Shown one piece after another: positions 1 through 8,735 of a stretch of DNA of 64,000 bases. A program made the translations under genes and the position numbers. The notes beneath the pieces were generated by a model. It did not search any database and was not told where the DNA came from. It saw only the letters and a program-made list of their open reading frames with translations. The stretch's first letter is position 1; every line of letters starts with the position of its first letter. Where the stretch lies: NCBI GenBank assembly GCA_963662515.1, contig OY759675.1:1-64000 (forward strand). The letters are read 5' to 3'. This DNA is from JAFGDI01 sp963662515. GTDB taxonomy: Bacteria; Planctomycetota; Phycisphaerae; Sedimentisphaerales; SM23-30.

Positions 1-414
1 CTCCGACAGGGCATTTACTGCTGATACACCCACACCATGCAGACCGCCCGACACCTTATAGGAATTACTATCGAATTTTCCACCAGAATGTAACACAGTA
101 TGCACAACTTCCAAAGCCGACTTGCCAGTACTGCGCTCTGCATCAACAGGAATACCACGACCATTATCTTCGATCGTAATACTGCCATCAATATTTATTG
201 TAACTGATATCTCGTTACAATAGCCAGCCATTGCCTCATCCATTGAGTTGTCAACGACCTCACTTACCAGATGATGCAAACCGCGTATCTGCCGGTCACC
301 GATGTACATCTCAGGGCGCTTACGCACCGCTTCCATACCTTCCAGTACAGTAATACTACTGGCTCCATAGCCACTTCCGGAAACATTCTGATTATTTTTT
401 TCTGCTTCGCTCAT
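1..414 (-). CDS. gyrB: DNA gyrase subunit B, N-terminal part (truncated by window edge)
   Basis: The first 138 codons of GyrB, the ATPase subunit of DNA gyrase that introduces negative supercoils, read leftward out of the window. The translation shows the family signature order: GMEAVRKRPEMYIGD near residues 26-40, the GHKL ATP-binding asparagine/glutamate stretch LVSEVVDNSMDEA, then EDNGRGIPVD and a glycine-rich GGLHGVGVSAVNALSE segment that forms the ATP lid. The ATG at 412-414 starts MSEAEKNNQ, a usual short polar leader before the GHKL fold. The gene follows dnaN and dciA on the same strand, as is common next to replication origins. The 3' part lies outside the window, so nothing can be said about the TOPRIM domain. 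Confidence 0.97.
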   Translation of the reverse strand, partial: MSEAEKNNQNVSGSGYGASSITVLEGMEAVRKRPEMYIGDRQIRGLHHLVSEVVDNSMDEAMAGYCNEISVTINIDGSITIEDNGRGIPVDAERSTGKSALEVVHTVLHSGGKFDSNSYKVSGGLHGVGVSAVNALSE

Positions 415-522
415 TTTACTTCTATATATTTTCTGGTGTGTACCCTGTGTGGGCTTACCCATAGAAACCCCGCAGGGCAACTTATAAATATTAAACGATT
501 ATATTTTATTCTCTGGCTGCAC

Positions 523-924
523 TTACCATTCTGAGATCCTGTTACCTTCTTCATCGAGATGATACCAGGTGCCCCGCTGCAACTTAATTGTAAAGGCATC
601 GAGGGTCGGATCGATATCTAACACCTGATCTGCAAGTCCACAACGGACCAGCATGTTAAATTCAGCATAATGCGCCTGACTGTCAACTGTTATCTTGAGT
701 GTATTTCTATTAACACCTTCGATACAACAATGTTCCTTTAATTCAACTGGCAACAGCTCATCAAGCACTGCCAATATTTTCTGCGTATTTTTATATCGCT
801 TACTGACTTTCTTCTTAAAGAAGTCGCTTGCTATCTGACCGAGATTGCGTGCCGGGCGACGCTCCTGCTTCTTACGCATCTGGCTAACTTTACTTCGCAG
901 ACGATCTTCTGTCCAATACTCCAT
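523..924 (-). CDS. dciA: DciA-family (DUF721) replicative-helicase loader
   Basis: A 133-residue basic protein that fits the DUF721/DciA family, which loads or assists the replicative helicase DnaB in bacteria without DnaC/DnaI. The N-terminal third is rich in Arg/Lys (KKQERRPARNLG). The C-terminal half has the KH-like pattern of the family, with KENTL-type residues seen here as NRNTLKITVDSQAHYAEF. It sits between dnaN and gyrB, a classical neighbourhood for DUF721 genes. I prefer the ATG at 922-924, because AAGGTG lies just upstream. A GTG two codons earlier is also open. Assignment is by motif and context, without a profile search. Confidence 0.8.
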   Translation of the reverse strand: MEYWTEDRLRSKVSQMRKKQERRPARNLGQIASDFFKKKVSKRYKNTQKILAVLDELLPVELKEHCCIEGVNRNTLKITVDSQAHYAEFNMLVRCGLADQVLDIDPTLDAFTIKLQRGTWYHLDEEGNRISEW

Positions 925-944
925 AAGCACACCTTGCGGTCCTG

Positions 945-2045
945 TTATAAAGCCACTGGCATTATAACATAAAGGAAATCATCTTCGATCCGCAGAATAC
1001 CGGGCTTATTACCATCAGCCAATTCCAGCAAAACCTGCTCGGTTCCGGCATTCTTCAATACCTCAAGCAGATAGAACGGATTGAAACCGATCTTCACTTC
1101 CGGTCCGTCATAGCCGATCTCCATATTAAACTCAGCATCACCAGCTTCGGGGGTACTGCTGGTTAATTCTAAACGCCCTGCAGTAAAATCAAGGGCCATA
1201 CCCCGACTGGTATCGGTGGTCATGGTCGAAACCTGACGAATACCACTGGCAAACTCACTGGTGTTGAGTATTACTTTCTTATCACAGCCGGTGGGGATAA
1301 CATCTGTATATCTGGGGAAACGCCCCTGAACCAGAGAACTGCTAAGCATACACTTCTCTGTGGCAAATACTATCTTGTTTTCTTCCAGTGAAATTCTTAC
1401 CTTCTCATCTGGCTTCTTCATCATCTTATCCATGATCATCATAGCCGTTACCGGCACAATGATAGACTGCTCCTGGGCAGATGAAAGCAGCTTGCCGTTG
1501 ATCTTGGCCAACCGCCGCCCGTCTGTTGCAACCATAACCAGATTTTTTCCACTGATTTCCCACAATACGCCATTTAGTGCATAACGACTGGCTTCCTTGG
1601 CAGCAGCAAAAGTCGTCATCTTTATCATGCGTTTTAATATCCCGGCTTCAAGCTCGATAACATCTTCACCCAACACTATATCTAAGGCCGGGAACTGCTC
1701 GGAATCATTGCCATATATATCAAACTTACTCCGGTTCTTACCACGGATAAGGCAGACATTGTTCAGCCAGCTCAACTCGATATTTTCTTCAGCACATTCA
1801 AATAATATCGATGCTGTCCTCTGTGCAGGTAGTACCATATCGCCGCCGGATTCTACCTGAACCTGATCCACCTGATATTTGATCGTCATTTCGTTATTAG
1901 TGGCGATCACAGTCAGAGCCTGCTGCTCCTGATCAGCCCTGAACAATGCACAACTAAGTATCGGCTTGGTACTCCTCACCGGCACAATACTGCTTGCCAA
2001 CTGTACCGCTTCATGCAGAGCTTCTCTATTACATTGTAATTTCAT
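945..2045 (-). CDS. dnaN: DNA polymerase III sliding clamp (beta subunit)
   Basis: A 366-residue sliding clamp, the usual length for DnaN, which encircles DNA and tethers the replicative polymerase. It begins MKLQCNREALHEAVQLAS, followed by PVRSTKPIL, the conserved start of clamp domain 1. Later come VATDGRRLA (domain 2) and a C-terminal FLYVIMPVAL, matching the terminal YVIMPMRL of the family that lines the hydrophobic peptide-binding cleft. The gene is the first of a leftward dnaN-dciA-gyrB group with short gaps (about 20 and 108 bp). dnaA, often directly upstream of dnaN, is absent. Instead the candidate origin lies immediately upstream. Confidence 0.97.
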   Translation of the reverse strand: MKLQCNREALHEAVQLASSIVPVRSTKPILSCALFRADQEQQALTVIATNNEMTIKYQVDQVQVESGGDMVLPAQRTASILFECAEENIELSWLNNVCLIRGKNRSKFDIYGNDSEQFPALDIVLGEDVIELEAGILKRMIKMTTFAAAKEASRYALNGVLWEISGKNLVMVATDGRRLAKINGKLLSSAQEQSIIVPVTAMMIMDKMMKKPDEKVRISLEENKIVFATEKCMLSSSLVQGRFPRYTDVIPTGCDKKVILNTSEFASGIRQVSTMTTDTSRGMALDFTAGRLELTSSTPEAGDAEFNMEIGYDGPEVKIGFNPFYLLEVLKNAGTEQVLLELADGNKPGILRIEDDFLYVIMPVAL

Positions 2046-2790
2046 GTCTAACCTCGTAAGTGCATATTACTTATTATTAAGTAATTAATAAACTCTATCA
2101 GTATTAGTAATATAGCTTGTTAAATCTGTTACTAACTGAGCCTTTACATTATAACCTGCTTTAGCCAAGATGTTTAGAAAAAAATAAGATTGTGGATAAA
2201 CTGTTTGATTTAAAGTTAGCAACCCCTGTTATCAGTACTGATAACAGTGTTGTATTAACTAACAGCTAACAAACCGACTAGTAAACCGGCAATTAATCGC
2301 AGGCATCTAACAGGTTATCCACAGCATTTCACAGGAATTAATAACACTGATAATAATTGTATGCAATAAGCACAAGAATTAAATAAATCTGGGCCGTCCA
2401 AAGACCTGCTAATTCTCAAATGTTTGTGAGTATTTTACAGCCAAATTACATACATAAAACTCAGGTCCTATAAAACATAAGATTATAACCTGAATATTTG
2501 TGAATTGATATTATTATTCCAGCAAAACAGGTGTAAGTATTATTGATTATGAATAGTTATGATTATCCCCAATATTTATTTTGATATAATGTTTATTATG
2601 GTTATTTATTAACCATAATGCGTTAAATATTTAAGAGAGAGGCTGATTATGAATTAAACTTATTAACATTTTATCCACATAAATTGTTGATAACTTTCAA
2701 GGTCTTATAATTATGCTGTTTTGGGCGTAATATTGGGGGTTTTGTTAGTATGTGGAAAACTTGTGTGTAAAGTGTTGCGACCTACAAAGT
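2046..2790. other. oriC: Candidate chromosomal replication origin (oriC)
   Basis: About 750 bp of gene-free, strongly AT-rich DNA between the diverging dnaN and parB groups. Perfect DnaA boxes (TTATCCACA or its complement) are at 2191-2199, 2315-2323 and 2671-2679. One-mismatch boxes are at 2563-2571 (TTATCCCCA), 2685-2693 (TGTTGATAA) and 2751-2759 (TGTGGAAAA). A 22-bp perfect palindrome lies at 2226-2247. Long A/T stretches between 2330 and 2660 could serve as the unwinding element. Adjacent parS sites, dnaN, gyrB and parB, and the divergent gene directions, all agree with an origin. The call is an inference; strand-skew analysis was not done. Confidence 0.8.
2226..2247. repeat. 22-bp perfect palindrome in the origin region
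   Basis: The arm CTGTTATCAGT is followed immediately by its exact reverse complement ACTGATAACAG. It lies between DnaA boxes at 2191 and 2315, about 180 bp upstream of the dnaN start. A perfect palindrome this long is unlikely by chance and suggests a dimeric protein-binding site in the origin or an operator for dnaN. The binding protein is unknown. Confidence 0.7.
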
Positions 2791-2801
2791 CCGATATTAA
2801 T

Positions 2802-2817
2802 TGTTTCATGTGAAACA
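2802..2817 (+). promoter_or_regulatory. parS: parS site 1 (variant TGTTTCATGTGAAACA)
   Basis: Matches the bacterial parS consensus TGTTTCACGTGAAACA except for T instead of C at the centre. This is the first of three identical copies within 136 bp, directly upstream of parB. It would be a loading site for the ParB CTPase clamp. Confidence 0.93.
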
Positions 2818-2863
2818 TTTACTTACTGTATTTATGTGTGGGAAAGAGAAAAGATGAAACTTA

Positions 2864-2879
2864 TGTTTCATGTGAAACA
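2864..2879 (+). promoter_or_regulatory. parS: parS site 2 (same variant)
   Basis: Identical 16-mer TGTTTCATGTGAAACA in the same orientation, 62 bp after the first copy. It is flanked by AT-rich sequence. Confidence 0.93.
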
Positions 2880-2921
2880 ATTTATTGCAAAAATAAAAAA
2901 AAAGGTTAATATGATTTCCTG

Positions 2922-2937
2922 TGTTTCATGTGAAACA
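2922..2937 (+). promoter_or_regulatory. parS: parS site 3 (same variant)
   Basis: Third identical 16-mer, 58 bp after the second and about 60 bp upstream of the parB start codon. ParB binding here could also regulate parB transcription. Confidence 0.93.
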
Positions 2938-2999
2938 ATAATTATATAGATTACTCCTGTCATTTTTGATTCAGGATAATAGCCAGGGAGATATTTAAT

Positions 3000-3971
3000 A
3001 TGGCGGATATAAAAAGAAGACTAGGTAGAGGGCTTGATTCTCTGTTGTCCCCTACTCGGTATGAAACAGTGGAATCAACTCCAGAAGAACAGGCAGCAGC
3101 TCCAGTGTTAACCACGCCGGTTGAAGAAAAGGTACCGACGGATAAACAAGAGGTGTTACCTAATATATCCGCTAATGGGGAATTGATAAATGAGATACCA
3201 CTAGCTGCTATTCAGACCAATCCCCATCAGCCAAGATTAAACTGGGATTTAGTAAAATTAAATGAATTAGCAGAGTCAATCCGGCAGAATGGCCTGGTTC
3301 AGCCGATCATTGTCAGGGCTCATGGTAATGGATATCAATTGATCGCTGGCGAAAGAAGAATGAGAGCTTCGGAAATAGCCGGGTATAAAACGATTAAGGC
3401 TATTGTTAAGAGTGCTACCGAAGAACAAATGCTCGAATGGGCACTTATTGAAAATATACAGAGAGACGACCTTTCGCCAATGGAAAGAGCCAAGGCTTAC
3501 CATAATTATATATCGAGTTTTAGTCTTACCCAGCAGGAAGCGGCAGATAAGTTGGGTGAAGATCGTTCTAATATCGCTAATTATATGCGTTTACTCACAT
3601 TACCGGCGGAAGTGCAGGAATTTGTTAACTCTGGCACTTTGAGCATGGGCCATGCCCGTGCCCTGTTGGCACTGTCTGAACCTGCGGCTCAAATTAAACT
3701 TGCTTATCTGATTGAAAGAAAAGGTTTATCGGTCAGAATGGTGGAAGCTATTGTTAAAGATATGAAAAATGCCAGCCAGCAGGAAGAGAAAATACAGGAA
3801 ACGCGGCAAGTTAAGCACCCAAATATAATTGAACTGGAAAATGAAATGACCCAGTCTCTGGGAACTAAGGTTACAATCCAGACTAAAGGCAAGAAAACAC
3901 ACCAAGGTAAGATCATTATAGATTTTTACAACCTTGATGATTTCGATCGACTAAGGGAAATGCTTGTTTAA
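3000..3971 (+). CDS. parB: Chromosome-partitioning protein ParB
   Basis: A 323-residue ParB that loads onto parS and spreads as a CTP-dependent clamp to organise the origin. The N-terminus ADIKRRLGRGLDSLL is the typical ParA-interacting leader. An acidic linker follows to about residue 65. The N-terminal CTPase domain shows NPHQPR, the box II motif GERRMRASEIAG and ENIQRDDLSPMERA. The helix-turn-helix that reads parS is TQQEAADKLGEDRSNIANYM, and a C-terminal dimerisation domain ends the protein. GGGAG lies 10 bp before the ATG. Three parS sites lie immediately upstream. parA is not adjacent and not in this window. Confidence 0.97.
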   Translation: MADIKRRLGRGLDSLLSPTRYETVESTPEEQAAAPVLTTPVEEKVPTDKQEVLPNISANGELINEIPLAAIQTNPHQPRLNWDLVKLNELAESIRQNGLVQPIIVRAHGNGYQLIAGERRMRASEIAGYKTIKAIVKSATEEQMLEWALIENIQRDDLSPMERAKAYHNYISSFSLTQQEAADKLGEDRSNIANYMRLLTLPAEVQEFVNSGTLSMGHARALLALSEPAAQIKLAYLIERKGLSVRMVEAIVKDMKNASQQEEKIQETRQVKHPNIIELENEMTQSLGTKVTIQTKGKKTHQGKIIIDFYNLDDFDRLREMLV

Positions 3972-3998
3972 TTGTTCTTAGCGTATTGAGAGGGTATT

Positions 3999-4433
3999 AT
4001 GCCCAAAAATAAGACAGATAATTTGGATGTTGAGTCCTATAACCTTGATATTGAACGCAAGAATAAGGTTATAGGACTTCAGCATCTTTTTTTTATCATT
4101 TCACTTTGGTTACTGTTTGGGGTTTTCGTCTGGCACTATAGTTGTAATGGTCTTTATGTTGGTAAGGGACTGGTAATTGACTCTGATCTGGCGGTAAATT
4201 CACCGCTTAAGCTTAACCCCAATCTTGCAACCTGGGAAGAGTTGGCTCTATTGCCTGGTATTGGACCGGCGAAAGCCAAGGCAATAGTGAAATATCGCCA
4301 GGACAATCAACGCGCGATCACTGATGGGCATTATATTCAAATCGTATTTGAAAAACCATCGGACATGGCCTATGTGCCGGGGATTGGGCCTAAAACTGTA
4401 GAATTATTGCAAGATAATCTTATTTTTGAATGA
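3999..4433 (+). CDS. ComEA-like membrane-anchored helix-hairpin-helix protein
   Basis: A 144-residue protein with one transmembrane segment (about residues 28-46, FFIISLWLLFGVFVWHY) and two helix-hairpin-helix elements. The first is ATWEELALLPGIGPAKAKAIV and the second is MAYVPGIGPKTVELL near the C-terminus. HhH modules bind DNA backbone non-specifically. A single-pass HhH protein of this size resembles ComEA, the DNA receptor of natural transformation, though ComEA usually has a longer linker. It starts 28 bp after parB, so it may be co-transcribed, and it precedes comM, another transformation-linked gene. A role in DNA uptake is an inference from this pairing. Confidence 0.7.
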   Translation: MPKNKTDNLDVESYNLDIERKNKVIGLQHLFFIISLWLLFGVFVWHYSCNGLYVGKGLVIDSDLAVNSPLKLNPNLATWEELALLPGIGPAKAKAIVKYRQDNQRAITDGHYIQIVFEKPSDMAYVPGIGPKTVELLQDNLIFE

Positions 4434-4648
4434 TATTTTTACAAATTCATTATTTACAAATAGTTATAATTGGGTGTCAAGTTATAGTTATTGTCTGTTG
4501 AGTTAAAATAACAACCTGAAGATGTTAACTATGCTAATCTCATCGCTTTAACTAATTACCTGTTGCAATCTTTTTAATATAGGTTATTATCAGGTTTTAG
4601 GAATCTCCGGGTTAAATACAGTTATAATTTCTATATTTGGGGTATATA

Positions 4649-6190
4649 ATGCTGGCAAGGATAGCAAGTTCGGCAATTGTGGGTATAGAGGCGATTAGTT
4701 GTGAAGTTGAGGTTGATATTCCGGAAGGGGGGACAGATCGGGAAAATCCTCGTTTTGTCGTGGTGGGTTTACCAGATGCCGCAGTAAAGGAAAGTATTGA
4801 GCGTGTGCGTAGTGCTGTCAATAATTGTGGTTATAATTTTCCTTATTGTGATGGTGTCATCAATCTCGCCCCAGCAGATATTCGCAAAGAGGGCCCTTGT
4901 TATGACCTGCCGATAGCACTTGGGGTGTTATGTGGTGCTAAGTATCTATCAATAGAGAAGTTAAGAGATACGGTTATAGTTGGAGAACTGGCTCTTGACG
5001 GCCGGGTAAGGCCTGTGCGGGGTGTACTGGCAACTGCCCTTATGGCGGCTCAGCAAGGTTATAGGACTTTAGTCGTGCCGGTTGATAATGCCCGTGAAGC
5101 AGCGGTGGTAAGTGAGATAGATGTTATTGGTGTAAGCTCGCTGAGTGAGGCGGTTGGCTATCTTAATGATCATTTACCCTTGGAGCCAACTTGTATCGAT
5201 CTGGAAGAAATATTTCGGCAGGGTAGTATTTACGATGTTGATTTTTCCGATGTTAAAGGTCAGGAATCGGCCAAAAGGGCGATCACTATTGCTGCTGCCG
5301 GTGGTCACAATCTTATTATGTTAGGCCCACCCGGAACAGGTAAAACTATGCTTGCTCGCCGGATTCCAACTATTCTTCCCCCGCTCACTATGGCAGAATC
5401 GCTGGAGACTACCAGGGTTCATTCTGCCGTTGGTTTGCTCAAGAAGCACGAATCGCTTATGGCTCGTCGGCCGGTGCGTCATCCTCATCATACTGCCAGT
5501 GCCCCATCATTAGCTGGCGGTGGAACTGTGCCCAGGCCTGGCGAACTGTCTCTTGCTCATCATGGCCTGCTTTTTCTGGATGAATTTCCGGAATTTCCTC
5601 GTATTGTTCTGGAAACTATCCGCCAGCCATTAGAAGATGGGCAGGTAACAATCAGCCGGGCATCCGGCACCATGACCTTCCCGGCGAATTTTATGCTCGT
5701 AGCCGCTATGAATCCATGTCCATGTGGTTATGCCACAGACCCCAAAAGGCAATGCAAGTGTACACCGAATCAGATCGAGAGATATCTTTCTAAGATTTCC
5801 GGTCCGCTGGTTGACCGCATCGATATACATATTGATGTGCCCACTGTTCAGTATGATGCTCTGCATAGTGAGCGAGAGGGTACCAGTTCCGCCCAAATGC
5901 GGGAACAGGTTATGAATGCACGCAAGGTACAACAGCTCAGACTTGGTGATAACCCTAACGCAACTAACGGCAATATGACCAGCCGGCAGGTTCGCTCTTT
6001 CTGTAAGCTGGATGAGGCATGTCAGCTGGTGGTAAAACATGCCGTCTCTGAAATAGGACTTAGTGCCAGGGCTCATGATAAGATCCTCAAGATCGCCCGC
6101 ACTATCGCAGACCTCGAGCAGGCAATCGATATACAACCATATCATTTACAAGAAGCTATACAATACCGCAGATTAGATCGGCAATTCTGA
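4649..6190 (+). CDS. comM: ComM/YifB-family AAA+ ATPase (Mg-chelatase-like)
   Basis: A 513-residue YifB/ComM protein. In transformable bacteria ComM is a hexameric helicase that promotes branch migration during integration of taken-up DNA. The N-terminus MLARIASSAIVGIE followed by a Lon-like domain (about 1-170) is typical. The AAA+ module has Walker A GPPGTGKT near residue 228 and Walker B LFLDEFPEF. A zinc-like cluster AMNPCPCGY and the C-terminal Mg-chelatase domain (about 410-510) follow. I start at the ATG at 4649. An upstream in-frame TTG at 4637 would add four residues but breaks the conserved N-terminus. A TATAAT lies at 4623-4628. Confidence 0.93.
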   Translation: MLARIASSAIVGIEAISCEVEVDIPEGGTDRENPRFVVVGLPDAAVKESIERVRSAVNNCGYNFPYCDGVINLAPADIRKEGPCYDLPIALGVLCGAKYLSIEKLRDTVIVGELALDGRVRPVRGVLATALMAAQQGYRTLVVPVDNAREAAVVSEIDVIGVSSLSEAVGYLNDHLPLEPTCIDLEEIFRQGSIYDVDFSDVKGQESAKRAITIAAAGGHNLIMLGPPGTGKTMLARRIPTILPPLTMAESLETTRVHSAVGLLKKHESLMARRPVRHPHHTASAPSLAGGGTVPRPGELSLAHHGLLFLDEFPEFPRIVLETIRQPLEDGQVTISRASGTMTFPANFMLVAAMNPCPCGYATDPKRQCKCTPNQIERYLSKISGPLVDRIDIHIDVPTVQYDALHSEREGTSSAQMREQVMNARKVQQLRLGDNPNATNGNMTSRQVRSFCKLDEACQLVVKHAVSEIGLSARAHDKILKIARTIADLEQAIDIQPYHLQEAIQYRRLDRQF

Positions 6191-6491
6191 ATATTATATA
6201 AATTGTTAAGTTTGTAATTATAAGTGTTTGACAAACAGTGAATTAGGTTATGTTTGTCCTATAATTATACATACAAACAACAAGTATTTATTATTACTTA
6301 AATGTATATGCTTAAGCCTAGCTCGATATAAGTTGTTGTAAATAAACAATTTATATTGAATTGATGTAATTAGAGGCTATCAATGTGTCATTCAAAAGAT
6401 TGTAATATAGTGACAGAATAATACTAAAGAAACCGCCGAATACATACGATTAAGAAAAAGGTTGTTATATATAATCTGAAGGAATTTTCGT
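6191..6491. other. AT-rich intergenic region with GTCCTATAAT motif
   Basis: About 300 bp without a gene between comM and the TonB receptor. It holds GTCCTATAAT at 6256-6265, 226 bp before the receptor start, and a TTGACA at 6228-6233 whose 26-bp distance to the TATAAT is too long for an ordinary promoter. The receptor has a good ribosome site (GAAGGAA) just before its ATG. I see no terminator or RNA gene. Confidence 0.5.
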
Positions 6492-8735
6492 ATGATAAAC
6501 CACGGTTGTTTCGCTATATTTAAACTTGCTGTAAATCAAATCACAATATTACTGGTAATATTATTACTTACTATTGCCGGTCAATCATATAGTTCAACAG
6601 AGTCTCCTGGTAATGAACAAGGTCAAAGCCAGAATCAAACCGAAGTAGTTGATGAAGGTTCAGATATGAATAATGAGGAACTGTTTGACTTGCCACTAGA
6701 GCAACTGCTTGATATAGAGGTAAGTTCAAACATGTTGACCACAACAACCTTTCGCAAAATACCATCAACTATGACAATAATCTCAAAAGAAGAGATACAA
6801 AGCTCTGGTGCCAGAAGTCTATATGAACTGCTTGAAATATATGTTCCCAATTTTCAGATAATCTTTTCGCCTTACAAAACCAGACATATGGGGCTAAGGG
6901 GTATTATAGATGGTCGAGATGATAAATATCTGATACTGGTCAATGGCTACCAGGTTAATGAACATACTGATTACGGTGCATTAACCGAGCGTGACCTTCC
7001 TATGTTGAGCGACTTGCAGAAAGTTGAAGTTATCCGCGGTCCGGGATCGATACTATATGGTCCAGGTGCTTTGGCAATGGTAATTAATCTTATTGTTGAA
7101 ACCCCAGAAACAGCACAAGGGACAGAAATAGTTGCACGAACTGGCATCGTAGAAAGGTTCAACTCACTTGAGTTCAACTGGGCAAAAATGCTTTCCAAAA
7201 GCAAAGGGTTATTGATCTACGGTGGCACCAGTCATTATCCGGGCGCAGACCCGGAAGATTCAGAAATTCGTTTTGGCTCAGAACGGGCTACTAAATATGG
7301 CGTGCCCTATAGCAGCGGCCAATATTACAGTGGTAGAATGAAAAACTATAATGCTGCCTATGGCGGGCTGCCAAAAGAAAAAGTTCATGTTCACTATACT
7401 CATAATGAAAATCTTAGTATATGGGCCCGTCATACTCAAGGAGGAGAATATATTGACGGAACAGAATGGAATCCACAGGAGAATGGTTTGCAGCAGCGTG
7501 ATATTTTATATGGTATCGGCTATCAGCAGCAGACAATAGTAAGTGAATATAAAATGCCTTTGTCTGATTCATTTTCGATACGCTATCGTTTTGGTTATGA
7601 TACCACAGAAGTTGAATCAGAACCATATCAGCTTGCCAGAGAACTGAAATACCGTGAAGACAAATATCGTGCCAGGGCAATAGCCAACTGGGAAATCAAC
7701 GATTATCATCAGCTTGCCTTTGGTACAGAATATGTAAAAGAATACTTTGGTTTAAAGCCTAGAAGCGAGAATGAAACTTTAAACTATCGAATGGGTGATA
7801 AGACCGATATGCCAGAATGGTCCACAGACATGGTTTCATTTGTGGCAGAACATCAATGGACAATTACTGATAATCTGGTTTCATTCGTCGGTGCCCGTGT
7901 AGATGATCATACATATTCAAAGCCAATGTATTCTCCAAGAGCTACTTTGGTTTATACTCCGACAGAAATAGACACTTTGAAAGTGACTGGTTCACGAGCA
8001 ACTCGAACAAATGTTGCTGAGGATATGAAGCTTTCTGACATAGGCGGGGAAACAAATAGTGACCATGAAGTGTTAGACACCTATGAGGTAAGATACGAAC
8101 GCCAGCAGAATAAGAATCTATTGTTTGGAGTGGGTTCATTTTTTAACTCTCAGGATCTGGTATCATGGAATTGGACTACCAGCCATAATGATGTTATTGC
8201 AACATTTGAAAGTTGGGGACTGGAAGCAGAAGTAACCTGGAAGAGTGACAGATTTATGGCAGGCCTGTCACATAGCTATTCCAAACTGCTTGATGTAGAA
8301 ATGAAAAATGGAGCAACGGCAACAGAGCTTACAGGTATGCCTAACGGTTATGGAGACGATTATGCAAACTGGTCAAATCATCAGACGAAGTTGAATTTTC
8401 AATATAATTTTATTGATCGTTGGACTCTATCAAACTCTTTAATAACATATTGGGGTTATCCTGGCGGCGAAGACTATGCTAAATTATGTGATGTCTCAAA
8501 TGGCGTTATATATGACCCAAGGGCAAATGAGGCATTTAAAGCAAGTTGGTTCTGGAATATGGGAGTTCAATATGATCATAATGAAAACCTGTCTCTGCGT
8601 TTTGACGCCTATAATATTTTAGGCTGGATCGATAAAGATATGGGTAAACGCAGAAATGGAATACAAACAAATATTCCCGCAATGTATCGTGTTCAACCGG
8701 CGGCCTTTGGCTTAGAACTGAGGTTAAAGTTTTAA
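6492..8735 (+). CDS. TonB-dependent outer-membrane receptor
   Basis: A 747-residue outer-membrane receptor. A long N-terminal leader with a hydrophobic run (about residues 18-33) is followed by an acidic segment and then FDLPLEQLLDIEV, a motif common in one subgroup of these receptors. The plug domain spans about 75-200, with STMTIISKEEIQSSGARSL, MGLRGIIDGRDDKYLILVNG and VEVIRGPGSILYGPGA. The rest is an aromatic-rich barrel ending in LELRLKF, a usual C-terminal beta-signal with terminal Phe. These receptors import chelated metals, vitamins or oligosaccharides using TonB energy. The following secreted glycosidases suggest carbohydrate uptake, which is an inference. No TonB, ExbB or SusD partner is present. 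Confidence 0.9.
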   Translation: MINHGCFAIFKLAVNQITILLVILLLTIAGQSYSSTESPGNEQGQSQNQTEVVDEGSDMNNEELFDLPLEQLLDIEVSSNMLTTTTFRKIPSTMTIISKEEIQSSGARSLYELLEIYVPNFQIIFSPYKTRHMGLRGIIDGRDDKYLILVNGYQVNEHTDYGALTERDLPMLSDLQKVEVIRGPGSILYGPGALAMVINLIVETPETAQGTEIVARTGIVERFNSLEFNWAKMLSKSKGLLIYGGTSHYPGADPEDSEIRFGSERATKYGVPYSSGQYYSGRMKNYNAAYGGLPKEKVHVHYTHNENLSIWARHTQGGEYIDGTEWNPQENGLQQRDILYGIGYQQQTIVSEYKMPLSDSFSIRYRFGYDTTEVESEPYQLARELKYREDKYRARAIANWEINDYHQLAFGTEYVKEYFGLKPRSENETLNYRMGDKTDMPEWSTDMVSFVAEHQWTITDNLVSFVGARVDDHTYSKPMYSPRATLVYTPTEIDTLKVTGSRATRTNVAEDMKLSDIGGETNSDHEVLDTYEVRYERQQNKNLLFGVGSFFNSQDLVSWNWTTSHNDVIATFESWGLEAEVTWKSDRFMAGLSHSYSKLLDVEMKNGATATELTGMPNGYGDDYANWSNHQTKLNFQYNFIDRWTLSNSLITYWGYPGGEDYAKLCDVSNGVIYDPRANEAFKASWFWNMGVQYDHNENLSLRFDAYNILGWIDKDMGKRRNGIQTNIPAMYRVQPAAFGLELRLKF

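Noticed and set aside
2752..2949. 65-codon open frame across the parS sites
   Set aside because: It runs through all three parS copies and lacks a ribosome site; the parS array explains the sequence.
6228..6265. Ordinary promoter TTGACA with TATAAT before the TonB receptor
   Set aside because: The 26-bp spacing is too long for a standard -35/-10 pair.
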